The translations under genes were made by a program, and so were the position numbers. This document shows, in pieces, positions 1 through 5,309 of a stretch of 8,926 bases of DNA (positions are counted from its first letter, which is position 1; every line of letters begins with the position of its first letter). The notes under the pieces were generated by a model. It was not told the origin of the DNA. It made no database searches and was given only the letters and a program-made list of their open reading frames with translations. The stretch is from positions 1-8,926 of the forward strand of contig JALRLA010000319.1 of NCBI GenBank assembly GCA_023254645.1. The letters are read 5' to 3'. This stretch comes from Bacteroidia bacterium. Its GTDB lineage: Bacteria > Bacteroidota > Bacteroidia > NS11-12g > UBA955.

Positions 1-271
1 GCTCTTTTTGTTTCAAGCGGTTTTCAGCATTGTTCATTTCCTGATTGCGCTTGTTGATCTCGCGATCATAGTCAGAGCGCAATTGCATGTACTTTTCCTT
101 CGCTTCTAAAACCCGGTCTTTTTTGATGTTTTCGCCTTGCAAACGAGCCTCTTCCAAGACCCGGGCTTGCTCAGCCTCCAGTTGCTTCTTTCGTGCAGCA
201 ACAAAAATCACGTATCCTGACCCCAATCCACCGATTAGGCCTGCCAAGACAAATAGTACGATTTCTCCCAT
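1..271 (-). CDS. rny: Ribonuclease Y, N-terminal part (cut by window edge)
   Basis: The first 90 residues are visible, starting from the ATG at 271; the rest lies left of base 1. RNase Y is a membrane-anchored endoribonuclease that starts mRNA decay. Its KH and HD domains would be in the missing part. What is seen: a short hydrophobic anchor at residues about 4-25 (EIVLFVLAGLIGGLGSGYVI), then a basic turn (ARKK) and a long charged coiled coil containing KKDRVLEAKEKYMQLRSDYD (51-70) and NAENRLKQKE. The lysine-rich KKDRxLEAKEK segment is typical of Bacteroidota RNase Y. The position directly after zapA, 53 bases downstream on the same strand, matches the usual zapA-rny order in this phylum and supports the call. 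No separate terminator or promoter is obvious in the 53-base gap, so co-transcription with zapA is likely. Confidence 0.88.
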   Translation of the reverse strand, partial: MGEIVLFVLAGLIGGLGSGYVIFVAARKKQLEAEQARVLEEARLQGENIKKDRVLEAKEKYMQLRSDYDREINKRNQEMNNAENRLKQKE

Positions 272-324
272 ATAGGTGTTCTTTTTGCAGGCAGCAAGGA
301 CAACAATCTACCGTATGAATTCCC

Positions 325-612
325 TTAGATTCCGGCCAACAGCTGCTCGAGGGCTTTGAGCTCCTCCTCCACAGCGGGGGCGGTTTTTTCGTTGTCCCGT
401 TGCTGTTTCAGCACATCACCCGCCAAGTCTAAGGCGGCCCAGGACAATCGATCTATAGGCTCAGTCGCTTGAAAGCTGCGAAACGCATCTATTCGGCGGT
501 TGAGCAGTTGTGCCGACATTCGAACGGCCTGCTCATCTTTGGGCGCCACACGCAACCGCAAGATGCGGTCGTCAATGTTCACGCTGATGAGAAGGCTATT
601 TTCGGTCGTCAC
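325..612 (-). CDS. zapA: Cell division protein ZapA
   Basis: A 95-residue ZapA-family protein. ZapA binds FtsZ in the cytoplasm and bundles and stabilises the Z-ring. The N-terminal globular half shows the family pattern: a beta strand (LLISVNIDDRILRLRVAPKD, residues 7-26), then EQAVRMSAQLLNRRIDAF, where the alternating hydrophobics and LLNRRID match the conserved xxAxxINxKI region. A helical stretch (RLSWAALDLAGDVLKQQRD) and a coiled-coil tail rich in E and L follow. The length fits the family (about 90-110). The start is GTG at 612; there is no upstream ATG, because the frame is closed by the stop of the preceding coiled-coil gene at 619-621, leaving only two codons between. The genes are tightly packed (6 bases), suggesting translational coupling. 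rny follows downstream. The family call is firm; the exact start is less so. Confidence 0.87.
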   Translation of the reverse strand: MTTENSLLISVNIDDRILRLRVAPKDEQAVRMSAQLLNRRIDAFRSFQATEPIDRLSWAALDLAGDVLKQQRDNEKTAPAVEEELKALEQLLAGI

Positions 613-618
613 GAGGGT

Positions 619-909
619 TTATTCATTTAGCAAATCAATGCACTTGTCGATGTCCCTTACCAAGTCGTTGATCTTCATTTTCAACGCCTTATGGTCATCA
701 GAGCCACCTGACATTTCTTTTGCAAGTTTAATCATTTTATTCTGATCCTTGAGTTCAGCCAAGGCGTTTTTTTGCAGCTCAGCGGTTTGCTTGAGTTGCT
801 CATTTTCGGCCTTCAATGCTTCCAGTTCTTTGGCCATCAAACGATTGGTTTCAACCAGCCTCATGACTTTGCCACGAACCGATTGCAAGCGCTGTTCCAA
901 GGAATCCAT
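619..909 (-). CDS. Small coiled-coil protein upstream of zapA (ZapB/ZauP-like candidate)
   Basis: A 96-residue, highly charged protein, predicted almost wholly coiled coil over residues 1-65: heptad leucines run through LEQRLQSVRGKVMRLVETNR and ELEALKAENEQLKQ. After a flexible break (SGGSDD, about 68-73) comes a second short amphipathic segment (LKMKINDLVRDIDKCIDLLN). That C-terminal motif, ending in IDKCIxLLN, resembles the conserved end of the small coiled-coil proteins commonly encoded next to zapA in Bacteroidota. No signal peptide or membrane segment is present, so it should be cytoplasmic. The start is the ATG at 909, 16 bases after the peptidase stop; the stop lies 6 bases before zapA. 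The arrangement recalls ZapB of E. coli and ZauP of Caulobacter, coiled-coil partners of ZapA, but sequence identity to those is not claimed. A Z-ring role is inferred from context. Confidence 0.75.
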   Translation of the reverse strand: MDSLEQRLQSVRGKVMRLVETNRLMAKELEALKAENEQLKQTAELQKNALAELKDQNKMIKLAKEMSGGSDDHKALKMKINDLVRDIDKCIDLLNE

Positions 910-925
910 GAAACAAAAGTAAACC

Positions 926-2317
926 TTAGTCTACGAAAATCTTGTCGCGTCGCAAGACTTTGTCGTTGTCAGCCCGTCGCAAAATGCTGATATATGCCGC
1001 TGGGCGCCATCCGACAGTGGAAAAACGAGTCACGTTCTCTGTTAGCAAGGTTTCATCGGTCATCGCCTGTCCCAAGAGGTCATACACCTGAAGGGTCACC
1101 AAGCCCTCTTTGAGTTCGTCGGTCAATTCAACAGTGATGTTTTGGTTTTCGCTTTGGCGGTAGATCAGCACCTCGTCGTAAACCACCGTGTCAAAAATGC
1201 GCATGGTGGTATCGATGCGGTAGGCGATCGCCAAGTCCTTGCGGTAGGTCGAAGCCACATTGCGCATGGCGGCTACCTGGCCCTTGGTGAACATGTTTTG
1301 GCAGGCGTGTGTGCTGTAATCCATGTAATTTTCGACCATGTCGGGCTCGTCGTTGGCGGTTGTGCATCCGTTGGCACTCCAAAGGCAATTGAAACTCGAT
1401 TGTGCGCCCATCAAGGGGGTGTCGTCAATGTAATCATCAACTGCACATTTATTGGCCGAGTATTGATCATCAGCCCAAATGTGGCGAAGGCCAAAATAGT
1501 GGCCCACCTCGTGCACCGCGACACGGCCCATGGCCGATTGGCGCAAGGTCGCACTGCCGTTCAACGCGAGACGGTTGTTGCGCCCAAAAACCTTGTAGTG
1601 CATCACCACCCCTTGGCGGTTGTCGGCCACCCAAACGTTCGAGGTCCAAAAGGGGTGTCCATACGGCGGATAAGCGTAGCCCAGCAAGGCATCTTGTCCA
1701 TTCTGACTCAAGTCGCAGACCCAAATATTCAGGTATTTTTTCGGATCCCAAGCGTCTTCGCCGCCTTGAGCCGAAAACTTCATCTGATCGTTCAACTGAT
1801 TGCCTCCGAAGGTGGTACGGTTCGTATAGGTGCGCGTAATGCCCGTGGTCGGATTCCCCTGTGGATCCACACTGGCCAAGACAAACTCAATGCGAGCATC
1901 GCCCGCTCTAGCCTTGAAAATGGGACGTGTTTTGCTAGTATCGGCATTCAGGCGTCGAAAATCCTGGTTCAACACCTCGATTTGGTTGACCGCCAAAGAG
2001 TCGGGAAGGTTTTCATTGTTCGTGTTGTAAACAATGTGCACCACCACTGGCATGATGAATACCGTGTCGAAGTAATACATGGTATCGGTGATGCGGCGAG
2101 CACGAGATTGTACCTGAGGCTCAAACTTAGAGGCATCAACAGAAGCTTCATAGGCTTGGTTATAGGCCAAGGAAAAACCGGGATATTCCTTTTCCAACTT
2201 GTCCAACATCCAGCTTTGGGCACAAGGCTCAACTATGCTATCGGGCAAGGTTTGAGCTTGGCTGTATGCCAGGCCTGTGAGCGCTGCAAGGGTGGCAAAA
2301 ATTTTCTTCCTTCCCAT
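926..2317 (-). CDS. Secreted pappalysin-type (M43) zinc metallopeptidase with T9SS C-terminal domain
   Basis: 463 residues from the ATG at 2317. This start gives a clean signal peptide (MGRKKIFATLAALTGLAYSQAQ, lysines then a hydrophobic core). An alternative ATG at 2371 would add 18 residues ahead of the signal peptide and overlap the divergent gene. The metzincin zinc site HEVGHYFGLRH is at about 269-279, with the Met-turn context NYMDYS at about 330-335 followed by CQNMFTKGQ, both typical of M43 cytophagalysin/pappalysin peptidases. Four cysteines around these motifs (about 291, 311, 318, 339) fit the disulfides of the family. The N-terminal strand PVVVHIVYNT and the helix with VLNQDFRRLNAD are also characteristic. 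The last about 70 residues (VTLQVYDLLGQ ... AAYISILRR ... KIFVD) look like a type-A T9SS sorting domain, so export to the cell surface or medium is inferred. It lies 16 bases upstream of the coiled-coil/zapA unit. Confidence 0.9.
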   Translation of the reverse strand: MGRKKIFATLAALTGLAYSQAQTLPDSIVEPCAQSWMLDKLEKEYPGFSLAYNQAYEASVDASKFEPQVQSRARRITDTMYYFDTVFIMPVVVHIVYNTNNENLPDSLAVNQIEVLNQDFRRLNADTSKTRPIFKARAGDARIEFVLASVDPQGNPTTGITRTYTNRTTFGGNQLNDQMKFSAQGGEDAWDPKKYLNIWVCDLSQNGQDALLGYAYPPYGHPFWTSNVWVADNRQGVVMHYKVFGRNNRLALNGSATLRQSAMGRVAVHEVGHYFGLRHIWADDQYSANKCAVDDYIDDTPLMGAQSSFNCLWSANGCTTANDEPDMVENYMDYSTHACQNMFTKGQVAAMRNVASTYRKDLAIAYRIDTTMRIFDTVVYDEVLIYRQSENQNITVELTDELKEGLVTLQVYDLLGQAMTDETLLTENVTRFSTVGWRPAAYISILRRADNDKVLRRDKIFVD

Positions 2318-2322
2318 CAAAC

Positions 2323-2345
2323 TTTCGCAAGATACGCCTTGCAAA
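2323..2345. promoter_or_regulatory. Imperfect dyad in the divergent intergenic gap
   Basis: The 46-base gap between the peptidase start (2317, leftward) and the PAP2-like gene start (2364, rightward) holds an imperfect inverted repeat: TTTcGCAAG, a 6-base spacer, then CTTGCAAA. It could be a regulator site shared by the two divergent promoters. The gap is so short that the promoters must overlap each other or the opposing coding sequences. No clear Bacteroidota promoter pair (TTTG with TAnnTTTG) was found here. Function is inference only. Confidence 0.2.
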
Positions 2346-2363
2346 TAGTAGCTTCGGCCTAAC

Positions 2364-2960
2364 ATGAGCACTTTTTACCGTTTCGTGAGCTACCTCAGCT
2401 ACCCCGGCTTCATTGCTGTGTTGGGCATTCTGCACTTTGCTCCCGGGTATTTGTCTCTCACCCTTTCGCTGTTGGGATACGCCATTTTGCCCTTGCTCTT
2501 TGCCCGGTTCATGATACACACCGGCCGAGTGGATTCGCTGGAGATGAAGACGGCGCCCGAACGGAATCTCGCTTACCGCGTTTCCTTGGTTTTGGATTTG
2601 GCCCTAGCCCTATATTTTCAATGGCACTGGCAGAGCGAAGCCGCCCAATGGCCTTGGGTAATTTTTGGCGTGATCCTGCTGCTCACCTTGGTGAACCAGT
2701 TCGGCTACAAAGCCAGCATGCATACGGCCGCCTGCGGCGGCCTTCTAGCCTTCTTTCTCCCCAAACTGAACCATTTCGGCGCTGAAGCCCTTGTGACTAG
2801 CCCCCCCATGCAACTCTATTTGGGCAGTTTGACCCTTTTGTTTACTCTGGTCTACCTATCCCGCTACCGCCTTGGGGCCCACAGCCACGGCGAATTGCTC
2901 GGCGGCACGGCCATTGGCCTTTTCGTTACCTTTGCTTTTCAACTGTTATGGAATCTTTGA
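2364..2960 (+). CDS. PAP2-superfamily-like integral membrane protein
   Basis: 198 residues with about five or six hydrophobic segments (roughly 13-28, 31-50, 72-86, 97-112, 122-133, 151-165 and 178-195) and no cleavable signal peptide. It resembles membrane phosphatidic-acid-phosphatase type 2 proteins. The third motif is the clearest: SRYRLGAHSHGE (166-177) fits SR-x5-H-x3-D except that the last residue is Glu. The second motif appears as KASMH (116-120), keeping the His but not the canonical PSGH. The first motif is poor: MKTAPERN (61-68) has Lys and Arg but no K-x6-RP spacing. PAP2 enzymes remove phosphate from lipid phosphates such as undecaprenyl pyrophosphate or phosphatidate at the membrane; whether this one is active is uncertain. 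The start is the ATG at 2364. The 3' end overlaps the next gene by 13 bases, suggesting translational coupling. A CC-TGC-GG palindrome lies inside it (2726-2742). Confidence 0.65.
   Translation: MSTFYRFVSYLSYPGFIAVLGILHFAPGYLSLTLSLLGYAILPLLFARFMIHTGRVDSLEMKTAPERNLAYRVSLVLDLALALYFQWHWQSEAAQWPWVIFGVILLLTLVNQFGYKASMHTAACGGLLAFFLPKLNHFGAEALVTSPPMQLYLGSLTLLFTLVYLSRYRLGAHSHGELLGGTAIGLFVTFAFQLLWNL
2726..2742 (+). repeat. CC-TGC-GG palindrome, 7-bp arms
   Basis: GGCCGCC, loop TGC, GGCGGCC: a perfect inverted repeat inside the PAP2-like gene, coding Ala-Ala-Cys-Gly-Gly. It is one of four elements in the window that share the GCC-TGC-GGC core but have different self-complementary outer arms. Confidence 0.6.
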
Positions 2961-3733
2961 CCTGCATTTTGTATGAAAAAACCGGTTCGGTCGCTCGAAT
3001 CACCTTAAACCGCCCCGACGTATTCAACGCCTTTGACGATGCGCAGAGCTACGAACTTCAAGCGGCATTGAAGGAAGCATCCAAAGATGCCGAGGTACGC
3101 GTGGTTGTGCTCACAGGAGCCGGTCGTGCCTTCTGCAGCGGCCAAGATTTGAAAGCCATTGCCGGCTCCAAAAACCGCAGCCTTTCTGACAGCTTGTACA
3201 AGCGCTACAACCCCATCATCAAGGCCATGCGCAACATGCCCAAGCCCATCATCGCCCGCATCAACGGTGTGGCCGCCGGTGCTGGTGCCTCTTTGGCCTT
3301 GGCCTGCGACTTTTTGATCGCCAGCGAAAAAGCTTCCCTGATCGAAGTCTTCGTCAATGTCGGTTTGGTCCCTGATTCCGGTTCCTCCTACTTCCTACCC
3401 AAGGCGATCAGCCCGGCTCGCGCCTTTGAAATGGCCACCATGGCTCCCAAAATCTCGGCCCAACAAGCCTTGGAATGGGGATTGGTCAACCGCGTGGTCA
3501 GCGAAGAAGGCCTGGACTCCATGGTTGACGAAGTAGCCGCCTATTACGCCCAGGCTCCCACCAAGAGTATTGGCATGATCAAAAAGATGTTGAACAAAGC
3601 GGCCCACAGCGACTTGGATACCATGCTCCAATACGAAGCCTGGTGCCAGGAAATCGCCGGCCGAAGCGAAGATTATAAGGAAGGTGTAACCGCCTTCAAC
3701 GAAAAGCGCAAGCCCGAGTTCAAGGGCAAGTAA
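2948..3733 (+). CDS. Enoyl-CoA hydratase/isomerase, PaaG-type
   Basis: 261 residues, a full-length crotonase-fold protein, cytoplasmic. The pattern closely follows PaaG (ring-1,2-epoxyphenylacetyl-CoA isomerase of phenylacetate breakdown): LNRPDVFNAFD (20-30), oxyanion-hole region AFCSGQDL (61-68) and NGVAAGAGASLALACD (106-121), then GLVPDSGSSYFLP (139-151). Asp143 sits at the PaaG-type acidic position, and the usual hydratase Glu of GxPExG is not present. The C-terminal stretch AGRSEDYKEGVTAFNEKRKPEFKGK is also PaaG-like. The family call is firm. The exact substrate is not: no other paa genes are present, and many Bacteroidota carry a stand-alone PaaG-like paralogue that may act on other unsaturated acyl-CoAs in beta-oxidation. 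The start ATG overlaps the end of the PAP2-like gene in another frame, so the two are probably co-transcribed and coupled. The only downstream signal is a weak hairpin plus T-run. Confidence 0.85.
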   Translation: MESLTCILYEKTGSVARITLNRPDVFNAFDDAQSYELQAALKEASKDAEVRVVVLTGAGRAFCSGQDLKAIAGSKNRSLSDSLYKRYNPIIKAMRNMPKPIIARINGVAAGAGASLALACDFLIASEKASLIEVFVNVGLVPDSGSSYFLPKAISPARAFEMATMAPKISAQQALEWGLVNRVVSEEGLDSMVDEVAAYYAQAPTKSIGMIKKMLNKAAHSDLDTMLQYEAWCQEIAGRSEDYKEGVTAFNEKRKPEFKGK

Positions 3734-3746
3734 TTCATATAAGATG

Positions 3747-3771
3747 GGGCTAGGAGCCCAGTCGATTTTTT
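3747..3771 (+). terminator. Possible weak intrinsic terminator after the enoyl-CoA hydratase gene
   Basis: GGGCT, loop AGG, AGCCC (3747-3759) forms a short GC-rich hairpin, followed after six bases by a run of six T (3766-3771). The stem is short and the T-run is not adjacent, so termination may be partial. It sits in the 44-base gap before the TupA-like gene, where read-through would join the two genes. Confidence 0.35.
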
Positions 3772-3777
3772 AAGGCC

Positions 3778-4740
3778 ATGAACAAATTCAGAAGCGAGCG
3801 ACTGCGATACCTAGCCTGCCGCTACCTTCTGTTTTGGCTGCCCGATACCTGGTTTCTGTCGCTCAATTACTTCTTTTACCACTTAGGCTCCGGTTGGCAT
3901 CGCTTAAGCGTTACACCGTTCTTGTTGGCGCGCCTGCGGCGCGAGTTTTTGGCCTGGCAGGCCAGTGGCTCCGGCATATATACCGGTCCCGCTCCGCGCC
4001 CCCTCATTGACCAGGTTTTTGAGGAATTTGACCACACCCAGGTTCTCCCTCCGAGCTTCGATTTGGCCATTATGCAGTTGATGTTGGCGGCCCGGCCTGC
4101 GGCCGGGCCTCAACTCGCCGATAAACTATCGTTTCGTGCCGAAGTCGAGCGTATACTCGGACCTGAGTTTTTAATACCGCTGCTGCAACAAAGCGATTCA
4201 GCCCAGGGCTTGCAGCCGCAAGAGGGAGCCGTTTACAAAGCCTCGCATGGCTGTGGCTGGAACCAATTTAAACTTCAGCGCTCTTGGATGCAGCGCTGGC
4301 TTTGTAGCGACTACTACTGGGTTTCTCGGGAGTGGACCTACCGCGGCCTGCGGCCGCGGGCCTTTGCCGAACAAGAACTCTTGGGCCTAACCCATCCCGA
4401 TTGGCCATCAGATTTGACTGATTTCAAGGTGTTCGTACACCGAGGTAAAGCCAAGCTCATTCAGCTGAATCTCCAGCGACAAACTAGCCACCGCACGGCT
4501 TATTACAGCCCTGATTGGAAGCGCCTCAAAATGGCCTTGAACTTTATGGCTTGGCCCGAGACTCTGCCCCAGCCAAAAGGCATAGAAAATCTGGTACAAG
4601 CGGCTGAAACACTGGCCCAAGCCCACGCTGAGGTCTTGTTCTTGCGAATCGATGGCTATTTGCTTGACGGCAAAGTCTTCCTAGGCGAAGCCACCTTGCA
4701 CCCCGGCGGCGGGAACATGCGCTTTTTGAAAAACGCTTAA
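3778..4740 (+). CDS. TupA-like ATP-grasp family protein
   Basis: 320 residues, no signal peptide. The sequence fits the TupA-like ATP-grasp family, named for teichuronopeptide biosynthesis and common in surface-polysaccharide loci. Landmarks in order: an N-terminal LPDTWFLSLNYFFYHLG (21-37); DKLSFRAEVERILGPEFLIPLL (115-136); a nucleotide-binding-like YKASHGCGWNQF (153-164); YYWVSREWTYRGLRPRAFAEQEL (179-201), the Trp/Arg/Glu block of the family; DFKVFVHRGKAKLIQLNLQR (215-234); YSPDWKRL; and the C-terminal metal/ATP site LRIDGYLLDGKVFLGEATLHPGGG (R290, D292, E304). ATP-grasp enzymes join a carboxylate to an amine or similar nucleophile using ATP; the substrate here is unknown. No sugar-transferase neighbours are present, so a polysaccharide role is inferred from the family only. 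The start is the ATG at 3778. The gene contains three CC-TGC-GG palindromes and one related palindrome. Confidence 0.72.
   Translation: MNKFRSERLRYLACRYLLFWLPDTWFLSLNYFFYHLGSGWHRLSVTPFLLARLRREFLAWQASGSGIYTGPAPRPLIDQVFEEFDHTQVLPPSFDLAIMQLMLAARPAAGPQLADKLSFRAEVERILGPEFLIPLLQQSDSAQGLQPQEGAVYKASHGCGWNQFKLQRSWMQRWLCSDYYWVSREWTYRGLRPRAFAEQELLGLTHPDWPSDLTDFKVFVHRGKAKLIQLNLQRQTSHRTAYYSPDWKRLKMALNFMAWPETLPQPKGIENLVQAAETLAQAHAEVLFLRIDGYLLDGKVFLGEATLHPGGGNMRFLKNA
3929..3943 (+). repeat. CC-TGC-GG palindrome, 6-bp arms
   Basis: CGCGCC, loop TGC, GGCGCG: a perfect inverted repeat inside the TupA-like gene, coding Ala-Arg-Leu-Arg-Arg. It is read in a different codon frame from the copy at 2726, so protein sequence does not explain the shared core. 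Confidence 0.55.
3950..3964 (+). repeat. Related palindrome with GGC loop
   Basis: TGGCCT, loop GGC, AGGCCA: a perfect 6-bp-arm inverted repeat that begins six bases after the CC-TGC-GG element at 3929-3943. The three-base loop is the same size, but the loop and core differ, so membership in the same repeat class is uncertain. Confidence 0.35.
4089..4109 (+). repeat. CC-TGC-GG palindrome, 9-bp arms
   Basis: GGCCCGGCC, loop TGC, GGCCGGGCC: the longest of the four elements and a very stable hairpin in mRNA. It lies inside the TupA-like gene and codes Ala-Arg-Pro-Ala-Ala-Gly-Pro (residues about 105-111). This falls between conserved family blocks, as if the element were tolerated in a loop. Confidence 0.65.
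4341..4359 (+). repeat. CC-TGC-GG palindrome, 8-bp arms
   Basis: CCGCGGCC, loop TGC, GGCCGCGG: a perfect inverted repeat in the TupA-like gene, coding Arg-Gly-Leu-Arg-Pro-Arg within the conserved Trp/Arg block. The outer arms differ from the 4089 copy, yet pairing is kept at every position. Confidence 0.62.
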
Positions 4741-4809
4741 AAACGTCTCTTTCCGGCTGTAAATCCGCTCTATGTAAATACCGGTGAGCCCTTGCCCCTT
4801 CGCTTGCGC

Positions 4810-5007
4810 ATGGATTTGGGGCAGTTTTTCCAATATTATAAGGTACTCAATGCTCGATCATTGGCCGAACGCATTGGCATGAACCCCAGTTTGCTCTCCC
4901 AATACATTCAAGGACAAAAGCAGCCTTCGGCCAAGCAAACCCAGCGCATACTGGAAGGCATTCGCCAAATTGGCAAAGAACTGGCTTCCCTCGACTTCGA
5001 GATTTAA
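4810..5007 (+). CDS. Small helix-turn-helix DNA-binding protein
   Basis: 65 residues from the ATG at 4810. In-frame TTG codons at 4792 and 4804 could add up to six residues. Nearly the whole protein is one Cro/XRE-like helix-turn-helix: FFQYYKVLNARSLAERIGMN, then PSLLSQYIQGQKQPSAKQTQRILEGIRQIGKELASL. The SLAERIGMNPSLLSQYIQG portion gives the turn and recognition helix, and the last helix is amphipathic. Similar short proteins occur in Bacteroidota. There is no sensor or dimerisation domain beyond the last helix, so it probably acts as a small DNA-binding dimer; its targets are unknown. The dyads just downstream (5021-5067) are possible sites, by inference only. It follows the TupA-like gene by 69 bases in the same reading frame, separated by that gene's TAA stop, and may share its transcript. 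Confidence 0.72.
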   Translation: MDLGQFFQYYKVLNARSLAERIGMNPSLLSQYIQGQKQPSAKQTQRILEGIRQIGKELASLDFEI

Positions 5008-5020
5008 ACAAGCGTTTGAA

Positions 5021-5067
5021 GCCTAATTTGATCCATTAATAGCGCTATTGGAGCCGAAATTAGAGGC
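5021..5067. promoter_or_regulatory. Nested dyad: operator or terminator-like hairpin
   Basis: A perfect 12-bp palindrome, AATAGCGCTATT (5038-5049), lies centred inside an outer inverted repeat, CTAATTT (5023-5029) with AAATTAG (5057-5063). TCC/GGA (5032-5034 with 5050-5052) pair in between. The whole can fold into one interrupted hairpin with the centre near 5043. Only a short ATTTTC follows, so it is a poor intrinsic terminator. A protein-binding site, possibly for the adjacent HTH protein, is the alternative. Which role applies cannot be told from sequence. Confidence 0.4.
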
Positions 5068-5107
5068 ATTTTCAATCTACCAAACCCAAAAGTTTTCCGA
5101 TGAATCT

Positions 5108-5139
5108 TCGAAAAACTTGGCCAATTCTTGGATTTTCGA
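5108..5139. repeat. Inverted repeat TCGAAAA / TTTTCGA
   Basis: Seven-base perfect arms (5108-5114 and 5133-5139) flank an 18-base interior that itself contains the 8-bp palindrome TTGGCCAA (5117-5124). The stem is AT-rich, so it is more likely a binding site than a terminator. It may be chance in an AT-rich spacer. Confidence 0.25.
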
Positions 5140-5143
5140 GCAC

Positions 5144-5161
5144 CTGAAAACGCTGAAAACG
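5144..5161 (+). repeat. Tandem 9-bp direct repeat
   Basis: CTGAAAACG occurs twice in perfect tandem (5144-5152 and 5153-5161), followed by a partial third CTG. It lies immediately upstream of the promoter-like elements of susC, a usual place for activator sites. It is too short to exclude chance. Confidence 0.35.
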
Positions 5162-5167
5162 CTGGTT

Positions 5168-5240
5168 TTGTCTGCTTTTCCTGAGTGGCGTATAATAAAT
5201 TAATCAGTTTTTGTCAAGAATTAACAAAAATGTAACTAGT
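5168..5240 (+). promoter_or_regulatory. Candidate promoter(s) for susC-susD
   Basis: Two overlapping possibilities. First, TTGTCT (5168-5173), a 17-base spacer, then TATAAT (5191-5196): a good match to the general sigma-70 -10 box but not to the Bacteroidota consensus. Second, TTTG (5210-5213), a 19-base spacer, then TAACTAGT (5233-5240): correct spacing for the Bacteroidota -33/-7 pattern but only a partial match to TAnnTTTG. Either would leave a 5' leader of about 60-110 bases before the susC ATG. Neither is decisive. Confidence 0.3.
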
Positions 5241-5309
5241 TGTTGCTTTTCAGGTTAAGAAGGTGCAACTTGCAGAATACCACTTATATGTTTAACCAAT
5301 AAAATAACT

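Larger units (their letters stand above)
5008..5309. other. 302-base non-coding region upstream of susC, rich in repeats
   Basis: No credible gene on either strand. It holds, in order, a nested dyad (5021-5067), a TCGAAAA/TTTTCGA inverted repeat (5108-5139), a 9-bp tandem repeat (5144-5161), promoter-like elements (5168-5240) and a roughly 70-base AT-rich leader running to the susC ATG. The HTH gene presumably ends transcription here and susC transcription starts here. The region from 5245 to 5309 shows no strong structure. The bases just before the ATG are A-rich with no Shine-Dalgarno sequence, as is usual in Bacteroidota. Confidence 0.7.

Noticed and set aside
87..275. 62-codon + strand frame over the left edge
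   Set aside because: It overlaps the RNase Y N-terminus on the other strand, which has a convincing membrane anchor and coiled coil.
613..621. Possible stop-codon read-through joining the coiled-coil protein to ZapA
   Set aside because: The genes are in the same frame, but there is nothing beyond that coincidence; zapA has its own GTG start and a normal family length.
1142..2362. Long open frame (406 codons) on the + strand opposite the peptidase gene
   Set aside because: It is antisense to a gene with clear catalytic motifs, a signal peptide and a sorting domain. Its translation has no recognisable domain, and it is explained by codon bias of the opposite strand.
2318..2371. Upstream ATG at 2371 as the peptidase start
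   Set aside because: It would put 18 residues before a normal signal peptide and overlap the start of the divergent gene; the ATG at 2317 gives a standard export signal.
4200..4222. Small palindromes AGCCC-A-GGGCT and CTTGC-AGCC-GCAAG
   Set aside because: Five-base arms are common by chance at this GC content, and they do not share the CC-TGC-GG core.
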